Positions 19,053 to 27,821 of a DNA stretch of 27,821 nucleotides are shown one piece after another (within the stretch, counting starts at the first letter, position 1; each line of letters starts with the position of its first letter). Below the pieces are notes generated by a model. It was not told where the DNA came from. It searched no databases and saw nothing but the letters and a program-made list of their open reading frames with translations. The DNA is from Arsenophonus sp046530765 (GTDB taxonomy: Bacteria; Pseudomonadota; Gammaproteobacteria; Enterobacterales; Enterobacteriaceae): NCBI GenBank assembly GCA_046530765.1, contig JBHEQS010000017.1:1-27821 (forward strand), given 5' to 3'. Position numbers and translations under genes: made by a program.

Positions 19053-20330
19053 GTGAAAAAGATAAAAGAAGAAAAAAACACACTAAGTATCTCCATCATG
19101 ATTTCTATTGCACTTCATGTTTTGCTATTTGGTTTTATTATTTTTAGTTCATTAAATCGAATTATTAAACGTGATGGTGGTGATCAAAACACTAAAGTGA
19201 TTAATTCAATCATGATTGATCAAAGAACAGAAATAGCAAATCATAACAACTTAGAGCAGAATAAAAATATCACAAAAAAAGCTGTTACTGATAGAAAAAA
19301 ATGGTTTCAAGAGCAAAAAGAACTGCAAGAACTAAAAAAAAATCTTGAAGATAATCACATTAAAAGTAAACAAAAAGAACAATATGAAGTTTTTGAGTAT
19401 ATTTCTCCTCAAATCAGAGTAGAACAAGATAATCTTATAAAAAATAATATTAAAGAAAAAATAAAATCTGAAATAACTAATGATAAATCTGAAGTAGAAG
19501 TAGAAGAAAAAATAAAATCTGAAATAACTAATGATAAATCTGAAGTAGAAGTAGAAGAAAAAATAAAATCTGAAATAACTAATGATAAATCCGAAGTAGA
19601 AGAAAAAATAAAATCTGAAATAGCTAAGGCTAAATCTGAAGCAGAAGAAAAAATAAAATCTGAAATAGCTAAGGCTAAATCTGAAGCAGAAGAAAAAATA
19701 AAATCTGAAATAGCTAAGGTAAAATATGAAGCAAAGGAAAAAATAAAATCTGAAATAGCTAAGGCTAAATCTAAAGCAGAAAAAAAAATAAAATCTGAAA
19801 TAGCTAAGGCTAAATCTAAATCAGAAGAAAAAATAAAATCTGAAATAGCTAAGGCTAAATCTAAATCAGAAGAAAAAATAAAAATAAAAAAAACAACTAA
19901 AGTACTGAAATATAAGAAAAGAAATAATTCAGAAAAAAAAGATGCAAAAGTTAATGATTTGATTGATGTATTAAGTTCTCAACTGCCAACTACGGATTCT
20001 TTAAATGTTTCAATATTAAAATTTGGAAATGAAAAAAGTACTATATCTAGTTTAGATATATCTAACTATGTTGCTAAAATTAAATCTGCCATTGAAAGTA
20101 AATTTTATAATGCTAATATTTATCGCGGCAAAAAATGCGAATTAAGAATAAAATTATCTCCAGACGGTATGTTAATTAGTATTGCAACTAAAACTAATGC
20201 AATAAATGATAAATCATTATGCGATTTAGCAATACGAACAGCTAAGTCAGCAACAATACCAAAACCACCTAGTAGTAATATTTATGATTTTTTTAATAAA
20301 CAAGAAAGTATTTTAGTATTTAGTCCATAG
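19053..20330 (+). CDS. tolA: Tol-Pal envelope-spanning protein TolA
   Basis: TolA spans the periplasm and transmits TolQR energy to TolB and Pal at the outer membrane. It has the three classic domains: an N-terminal membrane helix (about 12-35, containing LHVLLFG), a long helical domain II (about 60-290) and a C-terminal domain III (about 318-425). Domain III retains NYVAKIKSAIESKFYNANIYRGKKCELRIKLSPDGM, two cysteines, and IPKPPSSNIYDFF. Length 425 resembles E. coli (421). Domain II is dominated by nine tandem 15-17-residue units (residues 135-273) rich in Lys, Glu, Ile and Ser instead of Ala. The start is GTG, since the ATG at 19048 is followed at once by a stop; GGA lies eight bases before it. 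Confidence 0.95.
   Translation: MKKIKEEKNTLSISIMISIALHVLLFGFIIFSSLNRIIKRDGGDQNTKVINSIMIDQRTEIANHNNLEQNKNITKKAVTDRKKWFQEQKELQELKKNLEDNHIKSKQKEQYEVFEYISPQIRVEQDNLIKNNIKEKIKSEITNDKSEVEVEEKIKSEITNDKSEVEVEEKIKSEITNDKSEVEEKIKSEIAKAKSEAEEKIKSEIAKAKSEAEEKIKSEIAKVKYEAKEKIKSEIAKAKSKAEKKIKSEIAKAKSKSEEKIKSEIAKAKSKSEEKIKIKKTTKVLKYKKRNNSEKKDAKVNDLIDVLSSQLPTTDSLNVSILKFGNEKSTISSLDISNYVAKIKSAIESKFYNANIYRGKKCELRIKLSPDGMLISIATKTNAINDKSLCDLAIRTAKSATIPKPPSSNIYDFFNKQESILVFSP
19455..19871 (+). repeat. In-frame tandem repeat array in tolA (9 units of 45-51 bp)
   Basis: Nine consecutive units start with EKIKSEI or a close variant (the eighth begins KKIKSEI). The first two are 51 bp and identical apart from one edge residue, the other seven are 45 bp. 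Units four and five, and units eight and nine, are nucleotide-identical or nearly so. Unit length is a multiple of three, so copy number can change without breaking the frame, and the charge pattern suits an extended single helix. Confidence 0.95.
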
Positions 20331-20465
20331 TTAAGAAATACTATAAATATCATAATAGTAATAATTTTAACAAAAGTTTTTTTTAATTATCTGGTTTTAT
20401 ATATTTACCTTTGTTAATATTTAATATAACTGTTGAGGAAGCAAATACGTGATAATGGAGAAAAA
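20331..20465 (+). other. Intergenic gap between tolA and tolB
   Basis: These 135 bases are AT-rich with no recognisable gene. In E. coli a separate promoter in the equivalent gap can express tolB, pal and cpoB; here I see AT-rich hexamers but nothing specific enough to call. The GGAG at 20457-20460 is the tolB ribosome-binding site. Confidence 0.5.
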
Positions 20466-21761
20466 ATGAATAAAGTCTTTAAATTATTATTAATATCTTT
20501 AATGTTATGGTCGGCGTTCATTAATGCAGAAATTCGCATTGAAATTACGCGTACAATCGACTCTGCACAACCCATTGCTATAGTTCCATTTAGAATAATT
20601 GGAACAAATACTTCATTTGAAAATATTGGAAAAATTATTTCGGATGATTTACGAAATAGCGGTAAATTTAATCCTATTGATCAAAATCATATGCCTCAAC
20701 AACCTAGTATCTCATCTCAAATAATACCAAATATTTGGATTAGATCAGGAGTGAATGCTATTCTTATTGGAAGTATTAAACCTATAGTTAATGATCAGTA
20801 TATTATTAGTTATCAACTGATTGATATAGTAAACTTTCCTGGTTCAGTATTAACTCAAAATAAATTGAAGGTGCCAGAAAAATGGTTGCGGTATGCAGCT
20901 CACACTATTAGTGATGAAATATTTAAAAAATTAACAGGTATTAGAGGTGCATTTAGTACACGTATCGCCTATGTTGTAAAAACTAATGATAAAAAGCCAT
21001 ATTATGAATTAAGAGTTTCTGATTATGATGGCCACAATCAATTTACTATCAACCGCTCACCAGAACCTATTATGTCTCCAGCCTGGTCTGCTAATGGAGA
21101 AGAATTAGCCTATGTAACTTTTGAAGGAGGCAGATCAGCTTTAGTTATTCAAACTTTATCAACTGGTAAAGTTCGACAAGTTTCTGCTTTCCGACGTCAC
21201 AATGGCGCACCTACTTTTTCTCCAGATGGTACAAAACTTGCCTTTGCACTATCAAAAACTGGAAGTTTAAATCTTTATGTAATGAACTTAAAAGATGGAC
21301 ATATACGGCAAATAACTGATAATCGCAGCAATAATACTGAACCAAATTGGATGCCGGATAATAAGACACTTATTTATACTTCTGATCAAGCTGGACGACC
21401 ACAAATATATAAATTAAATATTAATTCTGGAGTACCAGAGCGTATTACTTGGAAAGGAAACCAAAACCAAGATGCAAGCGTTAGTCCTGATGGTAAATTT
21501 ATGGTAATGGTTAACTCTAGTAATGGAAAACAACACATTGCCAAGCAAGATCTAGAAAATAGTAATAATGTTGAATACTTAACAGATACATTTTTAGATG
21601 AAACACCGAGTGTTGCACCTAATGGAACAATGATAATCTATAGCTCATCAGAAGGATTGACTAATGTACTACAATTGGTATCAACAGATGGGCGATTTAA
21701 AGCATACCTGCCTGCGACTGATGGACAGGTTAAGTCTCCTGCCTGGTCTCCGTATTTGTAA
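20466..21761 (+). CDS. tolB: Tol-Pal periplasmic propeller protein TolB
   Basis: TolB is a soluble periplasmic protein that shuttles between Pal and TolA/OmpA-type partners. With the ATG at 20466 it has 431 residues (family ~430). A signal peptide MNKVFKLLLISLMLWSAFINA is cut before E22, leaving EIRIEI, the counterpart of the flexible TolB box that binds TolA or Pal. An N-terminal alpha/beta domain (about 22-165) is followed by a six-bladed beta-propeller with recurring SPDG or related turns (PTFSPDGTKLAF, SVSPDGKFMV) and ends LPATDGQVKSPAWSPYL. A TTG at 20433 is in frame, but GGAG at 20457-20460 and the signal peptide favour the ATG. A 135-base gap separates it from tolA. Confidence 0.96.
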   Translation: MNKVFKLLLISLMLWSAFINAEIRIEITRTIDSAQPIAIVPFRIIGTNTSFENIGKIISDDLRNSGKFNPIDQNHMPQQPSISSQIIPNIWIRSGVNAILIGSIKPIVNDQYIISYQLIDIVNFPGSVLTQNKLKVPEKWLRYAAHTISDEIFKKLTGIRGAFSTRIAYVVKTNDKKPYYELRVSDYDGHNQFTINRSPEPIMSPAWSANGEELAYVTFEGGRSALVIQTLSTGKVRQVSAFRRHNGAPTFSPDGTKLAFALSKTGSLNLYVMNLKDGHIRQITDNRSNNTEPNWMPDNKTLIYTSDQAGRPQIYKLNINSGVPERITWKGNQNQDASVSPDGKFMVMVNSSNGKQHIAKQDLENSNNVEYLTDTFLDETPSVAPNGTMIIYSSSEGLTNVLQLVSTDGRFKAYLPATDGQVKSPAWSPYL

Positions 21762-21805
21762 TTCATAATAATAAATATCTAAATAATAATTAAGGATGAA
21801 GCAAT

Positions 21806-22354
21806 ATGAAATTAAATAAAATGCTTAAATGCTTAGTATTAATACTATCTATACTAATAATCACGGCGTGTAACTCAAAAAAAAGAAATGAAAAAATCAT
21901 TCCTGAGAAGAATGTAATAAATGTAAAAGGTAGGGATGTAAATGTAATAGATAAGAATCCTAAAATAATCACAGATCAGTTGACTCAGAAAAAAATACAA
22001 AAGTTTCAAAGTAACAACGTTGTTTATTTTGGTTTCGATAAATATGATATCACAAAAAATTATATACAGATTTTAGATCAATATGCAGATTTTTTACGCA
22101 AAAATCCTTATATTTACATTACTGTTGAAGGGCATACAGATGCTCGCGGTACTCCAGAGTATAATATTGCACTTGGTGAGCGTCGAGCTAATGTTGTTAA
22201 AATATACTTACAGAGCAAAGGGGTAAATGATGAACAAATATCCATCGTATCTTATGGTAAGGAAAAACCAGCTGTTATTGGTCACTATGAGAATGCATAT
22301 TCAAAAAACCGTCGATCAGTACTTGTCATAATAAGAGAGCCGAATGAACAGTAA
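21806..22354 (+). CDS. pal: Peptidoglycan-associated lipoprotein Pal
   Basis: Pal anchors the outer membrane to peptidoglycan and is recruited to the division site by Tol. The 182-residue protein has a lipoprotein signal with ITAC ending at C22, the lipidated residue. A short linker rich in Lys, Asn and Ile (about 23-65) precedes the OmpA-like domain (about 66-180). That domain shows VVYFGFDKYDI, VEGHTDARGTPEYNIALGERRANVV (D112 and the Arg residues bind diaminopimelate) and SYGKEKPAV. AAGGA at 21792-21796 lies nine bases before the ATG. Eleven bases at its end overlap cpoB. Confidence 0.97.
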   Translation: MKLNKMLKCLVLILSILIITACNSKKRNEKIIPEKNVINVKGRDVNVIDKNPKIITDQLTQKKIQKFQSNNVVYFGFDKYDITKNYIQILDQYADFLRKNPYIYITVEGHTDARGTPEYNIALGERRANVVKIYLQSKGVNDEQISIVSYGKEKPAVIGHYENAYSKNRRSVLVIIREPNEQ

Positions 22355-23105
22355 CTTTAGACTTATTTACTTTAGTCTGTTTTTATTGATTGGCATGTTA
22401 GTGCAAACAGTTGCTGCTGATAAGGCTCCAATCATTAATGTTTCTCAAAGTTCTACAAGCGATCGTATTATCCAAATTGAGAAAGCAGTCAACTTCAGAG
22501 GTAAGTTACTATATCAAATTCAACAACAGTTATCAAATATTCAACTAGAGATTGATCTGTTGCGCGGACAAATACAGGAAAATCAACATCAATTAAGTAA
22601 AATTATTGTGCAACAAAAAGAACTTTATACTCAATTTAATTCATTTGAAATTACTTCAAATAAATTAAAGATAAATACAAAAAATGATAATATAAATAAT
22701 ACTATTTCGTACGTTAAACCAACAAATGAAAAAGCTGAATATAATATTGCAGTTGCGATTGCCATAAAAAGTAGATCTAAACAACAAATTGCGCAAGCAA
22801 TTATTTTTTTTCAGAATTTTATTAAAACTTATCCGAAATCTAATTATCAGCCTAATGTGAATTATTGGCTTGGGCAACTTAACTATAACCAAGGAAATAA
22901 AGATGATGCTGCTTTTTATTTTGCTACAGTTGTTAAAAACTATCCTAATTCTCCAAAGGGAGCAGAGTCACTTTATAAAATAGGGTTGCTAATGCAAGAA
23001 AAAGGGAAAAATGATAAAGCGCGTATTATTTATCAACAGGTTATTAAAGCGTATCCTGGTAGTCCTAGTGCAAAATTAGCGCAGAAAAAATTAACTGTAA
23101 TATAA
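22344..23105 (+). CDS. cpoB: Cell division coordinator CpoB (YbgF)
   Basis: CpoB is a periplasmic protein that coordinates peptidoglycan synthesis by PBP1B with Tol-driven outer-membrane constriction. The 253 residues (E. coli 263) start with a signal peptide ending near VAA before D26. A coiled-coil segment follows (about 40-95; QIQQQLSNIQLEIDLLRGQI) that trimerises the protein in relatives. The C-terminal TPR domain (about 130-253) has repeated AxxxFxxFIKxYPKS, AAFYFATVVKNYPNS and IYQQVIKAYPGSPSA. The gene overlaps pal by 11 bases, so its translation is probably coupled. It is the last gene of the tol-pal cluster and is followed by a hairpin. Confidence 0.95.
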   Translation: MNSNFRLIYFSLFLLIGMLVQTVAADKAPIINVSQSSTSDRIIQIEKAVNFRGKLLYQIQQQLSNIQLEIDLLRGQIQENQHQLSKIIVQQKELYTQFNSFEITSNKLKINTKNDNINNTISYVKPTNEKAEYNIAVAIAIKSRSKQQIAQAIIFFQNFIKTYPKSNYQPNVNYWLGQLNYNQGNKDDAAFYFATVVKNYPNSPKGAESLYKIGLLMQEKGKNDKARIIYQQVIKAYPGSPSAKLAQKKLTVI

Positions 23106-23114
23106 TAAATAACG

Positions 23115-23159
23115 ATCAAGCATATAACTATTATAGAAATGAATAGTTATATGCTTGAT
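23115..23159 (+). terminator. Hairpin closing the tol-pal operon
   Basis: Arms 23115-23132 and 23142-23159 are perfectly complementary over 18 bp with a 9-nt loop, starting 10 bases after the cpoB stop. The stem includes the GC-bearing CAAGC/GCTTG segment. No T-tract follows directly, so the hairpin may protect the 3' end or mark termination that relies on the stem, and it separates cpoB from the tRNA gene. Confidence 0.65.
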
Positions 23160-23242
23160 AAGCATTAAAACTTATTTAATAAAAAATCGATATTAATGAA
23201 AACTAGTAACATATTTTATCATTACATTAAGTAACTTTAAAG

Positions 23243-23315
23243 GGGTCGTTAGCTCAGTTGGTAGAGCAGTTGACTTTTAATCAATTGGTCACAGGTTCGA
23301 ATCCTGTACGACCCA
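23243..23315 (+). tRNA. lysT: tRNA-Lys (anticodon TTT)
   Basis: The 73-base gene folds as a full cloverleaf. The acceptor arm GGGTCGT pairs with ACGACCC, the D arm is GCTC/GAGC, and the anticodon stem GTTGA/TCAAT has anticodon TTT at 23276-23278 in the loop CTTTTAA. The T arm ACAGG/CCTGT has TTCGAAT in the loop. It differs from E. coli tRNA-Lys in the T-stem, where a G:C pair became A:T with compensation. The CCA tail is not intact: the discriminator A is followed by TCA. In E. coli a cluster of lysine and valine tRNAs follows cpoB; only this one is seen here. Confidence 0.97.
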
Positions 23316-23923
23316 TCATTCAATAGTTATTAATATAGATAGATATATTACAAATTATTTTAGTAAAAAATAGTTTCAACAAACAATAATCAAGATATAA
23401 TTAATATTATTTTATGATTTATAGATATAGTACAATATATGTAAGTATAAACAATATATATAAATTTGCATGTTATATATAATGTAACTTCTTAGTTAAA
23501 TTAAATAAGTATGATGCATCCGCATTCAATAACATTATTCTGCAGTATTTTAAATTTATTTATAATAAAAAAAATAAATTTAAAATAATTATCAGTTTGG
23601 TTAAAAGTATTTAATAAATAATATATTTTTTAGAATAATAATGATTTATTGAAACACCTGATTTTATAATACTCAACATTATGTTGTACAAATTATTTCT
23701 ATATATCAATATAAGTTTACTTAAAATTTATATTAGAAAAACGTCTTAATATAATGTAAGTAAATTACATTGCATATTTAATCTGTTCTTTATAATTTTT
23801 ATAAAATATTTATTTTTTAAATCTAACCAAACAATGTATTTTTTTTATTTCTTAATTGATGAATTTTTAATAAAATCGTATAATCAGACTGATTGAAATA
23901 TTTTTCATATTTATTGGATAAAG

Positions 23924-23969
23924 ATTCTTAGATAATTAATATAAGTATTTTATTTAATTATCTAGGAAT
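23924..23969. repeat. 16-bp inverted repeat with one wobble
   Basis: Arms 23924-23939 and 23954-23969 pair over 16 positions, with a single G-U at one place, around a 14-nt loop. AT-rich, no gene nearby. Confidence 0.5.
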
Positions 23970-25224
23970 TTAGCAATAAAATGGTTGAATATAAAAAATA
24001 ACTTTATTTTATTCATAGAATAAACAAATAAAATATAATTATTTTTATAAAATATATCGTTATATAAATATAATAGATTTGTGTATAACAATACTTGTAA
24101 TACTTACAATAACTAATCAACAAAATAGATTTATATTAATATTTTTTTTTAAATAATTCTACAATTAGCAATACTACATCCAACATATCAAATGTCGATA
24201 ATATCGCTTTCAGGAAATAAACTATCAAACATATAAGAAAGTAATATTTTGTAATAATCATTAATGTATGCAATAGTTATATAACAATATATGTTCATAA
24301 CAAACTATAAGCAAATTTATTGTTTTTATAAGTTTATTTTTTTATCTAAAAAAATATTTTTATAGCTTTATCTTTTATATAGACTAGATTAATAGTTTAC
24401 AGATAATTGTTATTTTTATATGACTGCAAATAGATTTTAGAAAATATAAAATAAATATAGTTATTAATTTGTAATCACTAAATATTGATAATATTTATTC
24501 ATAATCTTTATTTATAAATCTTTTGTCCTATAATTAATAATTTGTAAAAATTATTTATGATTAATTAAAAATATAAATCAAAAGTAAATATTAAGTTTCC
24601 AAGAAACCTCAATAACACAAAATTGTTCTTCATTTATAATAATTAATATTTTTTGATGACATTTGATTTATAATATTATCTTCATAATACAATCAAAATT
24701 AAGTTTTTTACTATATTATTAATTTAATAATAAAAAATAATAGATAATTAAAATATAATAAAAACCATTCTATAAATTGAAATATAATTACAGGAATTAG
24801 ATTAAACTCGTTATCTTAAATTACTTATTATTATATGCAACTATTATCTACAAACTAATAACGCATGAACCATCAGGCGATAATAAATCAATAATAGTAT
24901 AAATAACCTTAAAAATAAAAACAAATATCAAAAAAATAAGCAACTGTAAGTTATTAAAATAATTTGAAAATTAAACTAATAGATTGTAAATTATAGAACA
25001 TTATAGAATTTTATACCAAACTATAATAAAAAGCTTCTTAATTAAGAATATTTAAAAATCACTTACTAAAATAGAGTTTAATAATTTTTAATTTATAAAA
25101 ATATTACTCGCAAAAACTAAAACTTGATTACGAGAAGTCTTATTAAACTATAACATAATCATAACATGTACACATTTCTATTATTAATGAATGCAAATAA
25201 TTTATGAAATAGTAAAATATGTAA

Positions 25225-25282
25225 TGTTATGCCATACTAACATCTTCACTAAATAGAATGAAGATGTTAGTATGGCATAACA
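25225..25282. repeat. 24-bp perfect inverted repeat, GC-richer than surroundings
   Basis: Arms 25225-25248 and 25259-25282 are exact reverse complements with a 10-nt loop. Each arm holds eight G or C, clearly more than the AT-rich DNA around it. It is not followed by a T-tract and lies two kilobases from the nearest gene. Confidence 0.9.
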
Positions 25283-25611
25283 AATTAATGAATCTATTTA
25301 AAAAAAATGTTTAAAAATACTATTGATGCAATGTTGATTGTTATCAACAGTATAAAAATTTTAATTTACTAATTACATAAAAATAGTAATAAATGATGAA
25401 GATACAAATTTATTATTTGTTTATTATTTAAACTCATGTAAGTGTAAAGAGTTATTATATATTAAACTATTAATTTATTAGTCGTAGTACTTATATTATC
25501 TTACATTAAACTTTATTTCAATTTTATTGAAATAAATTAATTATTTCAGTGTTCATTATGATTTTTACGTTAAAATAGCATCTATTATTAGAATCGTTAC
25601 ATATAAACAAA

Positions 25612-25642
25612 AAAATATATCAAATTTAATTTGATATATTTT
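25612..25642. repeat. 15-bp palindromic hairpin
   Basis: Arms 25612-25626 and 25628-25642 are perfectly complementary around a single central base, and the outer ends are an A-run and a T-run. It is nearly pure A:T with one C:G pair, and could act as a weak bidirectional terminator. Confidence 0.5.
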
Positions 25643-25987
25643 AAAATAATTATCGAACTTATGCATCCGCGCAGAATAAAATAAAAATTTATTTATTTTA
25701 AATATTGAACAACAATACACATAACATTGTAGATTGCTATATTATTCATTTCATGAATACATTTCTACCAAACTCAGTGATACTTAAATTTTATTTTATT
25801 AAATTATATACAATAAGAATTAATAATATAGATATTTCTTTACAGTGTTTATTTGCTTGATTAAAGTATATTTAGCTTTACTCTAAAGTAAAGTAAACTA
25901 TAATAATTATTGTAAAATATTTACTGAATTATATAATTAATAAAAACATATCTATCACAAACGCTTGAATAATTATTTTTAAACTAA

Positions 25988-26021
25988 TCTAACATAACGC
26001 ATCCTATCTTCTAACATAACG
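25988..26021. repeat. Two 12-bp direct repeats, 22 bp apart
   Basis: TCTAACATAACG occurs at 25988-25999 and again at 26010-26021. The first eleven bases also occur at 6232-6242, far away in the other gene-free region. The function is unknown; two units are too few for a CRISPR array. Confidence 0.6.
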
Positions 26022-26221
26022 TAATAAAACGTAAAATAATTTATTAATCTATTAAATACCTTTCTCATTTGTAGAAAATTATTTTTATTTTAATAAAAAA
26101 GAGTTACTAATTAATTGTAATATATCGATTTTACTAATAAGTATACGCTGCATTAGTAAAAAAATCAACCAAATTATTTCAACAATTATGTTATGTACAT
26201 AATAGATGTCTTATTGCAACA

Positions 26222-26250
26222 GCAGATATATATAAAATATATTTATCTGC
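26222..26250. repeat. 13-bp hairpin with one mismatch
   Basis: Arms 26222-26234 and 26238-26250 pair except for one T-T mismatch, around an AAA loop. The base of the stem is GCAGATA/TATCTGC, which is relatively GC-rich. Confidence 0.45.
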
Positions 26251-27242
26251 GGTAGCTATTTTTATATAACATTACTAAATGAACACAAGTTATTTTACTT
26301 GCATTATACGAAATATATAAAAAATAATTTTTAATTATTTAGTGTAATTTATTTTATTAATTTTATCTAGAAAAACTATATATAAATTAATTTATAGTAA
26401 TATTTTTATTAAAATATATCTATTATAATAGATATTAGAAATCTCAACAATAAAAGTAAGTATGTATAAAAATAATTTATAATAAGTTTGTATAAGTATT
26501 AATAACATTAATATTTTATGTACTAGTTAAAGAATAAGATAGCGATGATATGAAAAACGTTAGAAAATCATTTAATATATTCTTATGATTTATTTGTAAT
26601 AAAATCATTTTATAGATTGATTATCATATAGATTTATATGCGCATGTTTGGTATAATAAAATAAAATCATTCTGAACTTAAACACTAATGACGAAGATAA
26701 ATGTATCCTATATAATTAAATTTAATCTATGAATAGTCTCAATTAATTATTTTATAATATTAGAATCAACAACAGTGTTATAAGCAAGTACTGTTAGTTA
26801 TTAATACATTTATTGTTAACTATTACATAAATTCAAATAGATATATTTATATAATTTTAAAATAATTCAAATATTGTTATAGATATGTTTCATTCTGGAA
26901 TAGTTTTGTCTATCAATTTAATTAATAAACAATATACTGACAATAAGGTATTTGTATAAATATGTAAGAATGGAAAATAAACAAACAATATTTAATAAAC
27001 GTAAGCATTACATTGTATTAAAAATACATAATGTATGATATAATACTGTATATACTATAATTCACTTTATAGATCATATCACTAGTTAGTAATGTTATAT
27101 TCAGGATAGAAATTGGTTTGTAAGTACTAATATAATTATTGTATATTGATATGATTATTTAAGTGCTGTTTTATTTCTTGAAATTGCTTTTTATTGATGT
27201 CGTCCATGTTGTATTTTATTAATGAAATTAAATTGAGTATTC

Positions 27243-27311
27243 AGATAAATATCGTACCTTTACCTCTATCATCTACAGAACAGAAAGAGATAGATGATTT
27301 GATATTTATCT
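27243..27311. repeat. Nested inverted repeats
   Basis: An outer pair of 11-bp arms (27243-27253 and 27301-27311) encloses an inner 8-bp pair (27268-27275 and 27291-27298). The two stems are not in the same register, so it would fold as a stem with an asymmetric internal loop. It is somewhat less AT-rich than its surroundings. Confidence 0.45.
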
Positions 27312-27772
27312 AACATTTAATATTCTATCATTAATACTAGCATTATAGTTGTTAAAAAACATAATCCAAATTTAAATAATATATTATATCATTAATAAAT
27401 AATCAGGTAACTAAATAATATTAAATAAACTTATATTTATATTATATCTAGTGTTCGAATAATATTATTATTTTACTAAAGTAATTCTTAATAAAATTAT
27501 TTTTATAAGTGCTTCAGATTTTAAAATCATCTTTTATTGATATTATTAATCACTGTTTGATCATCATAGAAAAATCAAACACCAAGATAGTTAACATAAA
27601 CTATTATGCAGACTACAAGTTATATATTACATGGTGAACAACATAAGACATGATTATCTCTGAATTAGAAAGAGTACGCAATATTTATGCATTAAGATTG
27701 CACATTAGATGTAAAATTTAAAATAATACATCAGATAATTTATGATGCGAAAAACTATAATTGATTAATATT

Positions 27773-27821
27773 AAAAGTAAAAGTAAAAGTAAAAGTAAAA
27801 GTAAAAGTAAAAGTAAAAGTA
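27773..27821. repeat. 6-bp tandem repeat running to the window edge
   Basis: Eight exact copies of AAAAGT plus one base fill the last 49 bases of the window without a single substitution. The array is cut by the window end, so its true length is unknown. Confidence 0.95.

Larger units (their letters stand above)
23316..27821. other. Gene-free AT-rich region downstream of tRNA-Lys
   Basis: No open frame of useful length, tRNA or rRNA is visible in these 4.5 kilobases. They contain inverted repeats at 23924-23969, 25225-25282, 25612-25642, 26222-26250 and 27243-27311, a pair of spaced direct repeats at 25988-26021, and the 6-bp tandem repeat at the right edge. In E. coli the tRNA cluster and nadA follow here; I saw no remnant of either. 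Confidence 0.7.

Noticed and set aside
20433..20465. TTG start for tolB giving 11 extra residues
   Set aside because: The added residues break the signal peptide pattern, and GGAG at 20457-20460 is correctly placed for the ATG at 20466.
21790..21972. Minus-strand open frames over pal and over cpoB (22665-22892)
   Set aside because: Low-complexity Phe/Ile-rich translations opposite conserved genes; typical AT-rich shadows.

Overview
The window looks like a piece of the chromosome of a host-restricted, genome-reduced gammaproteobacterium of the Enterobacterales type, most likely an insect endosymbiont. The proteins match their E. coli counterparts nearly end to end, and gene order follows E. 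coli: sucABCD, then cydABX, then (ybgC)-tolQRA-tolB-pal-cpoB, then a lysine tRNA. Base composition is extremely AT-rich, and Ala/Pro-rich linkers have become Lys/Asn/Ile/Ser-rich. Only about half of the window (roughly 14 of 27.8 kb) is coding. I do not name a genus: coding density is unusually low for an old obligate symbiont, and sequence reading alone cannot place it.

Layout. 1-7143 is a gene-free, AT-rich stretch with short tandem repeats, several perfect hairpins and one C-rich island; in E. coli the sdh genes lie upstream of sucA. 7144-13378 is an intact sucABCD cluster, closed by a terminator and a second overlapping long hairpin (13398-13488). 13489-14422 is a non-coding gap. 14423-17279 is cydA-cydB-cydX, including the 39-residue CydX. 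17280-17897 is a mostly decayed gap where E. coli has ybgE and ybgC; its last ~140 bases look like a collapsed ybgC whose final codons still overlap the tolQ GTG start. 17898-23105 is the complete tol-pal system. A tRNA-Lys(UUU) follows at 23243-23315. 23316-27821 is again gene-free and ends in a 6-bp tandem repeat that runs into the window edge.

How the genes work together. SucA and SucB are E1 and E2 of 2-oxoglutarate dehydrogenase (E3 is not here). SucCD converts succinyl-CoA to succinate with substrate-level phosphorylation. CydABX is the high-affinity bd quinol oxidase suited to low oxygen. TolQRA-TolB-Pal-CpoB links inner membrane, peptidoglycan and outer membrane during division. The preserved catalytic residues (SucB H381/D385, SucD H247, CydA H19/H186/M393, TolR D21, Pal lipobox) show all three modules are still under selection while the DNA around them decays.

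I see no new enzymatic system. The points most worth a second look are the ybgC relic fused to the tolQ start, the long perfect hairpins in otherwise decayed DNA, the homogenised repeat in TolA, the C-rich island and the tRNA with a damaged CCA.
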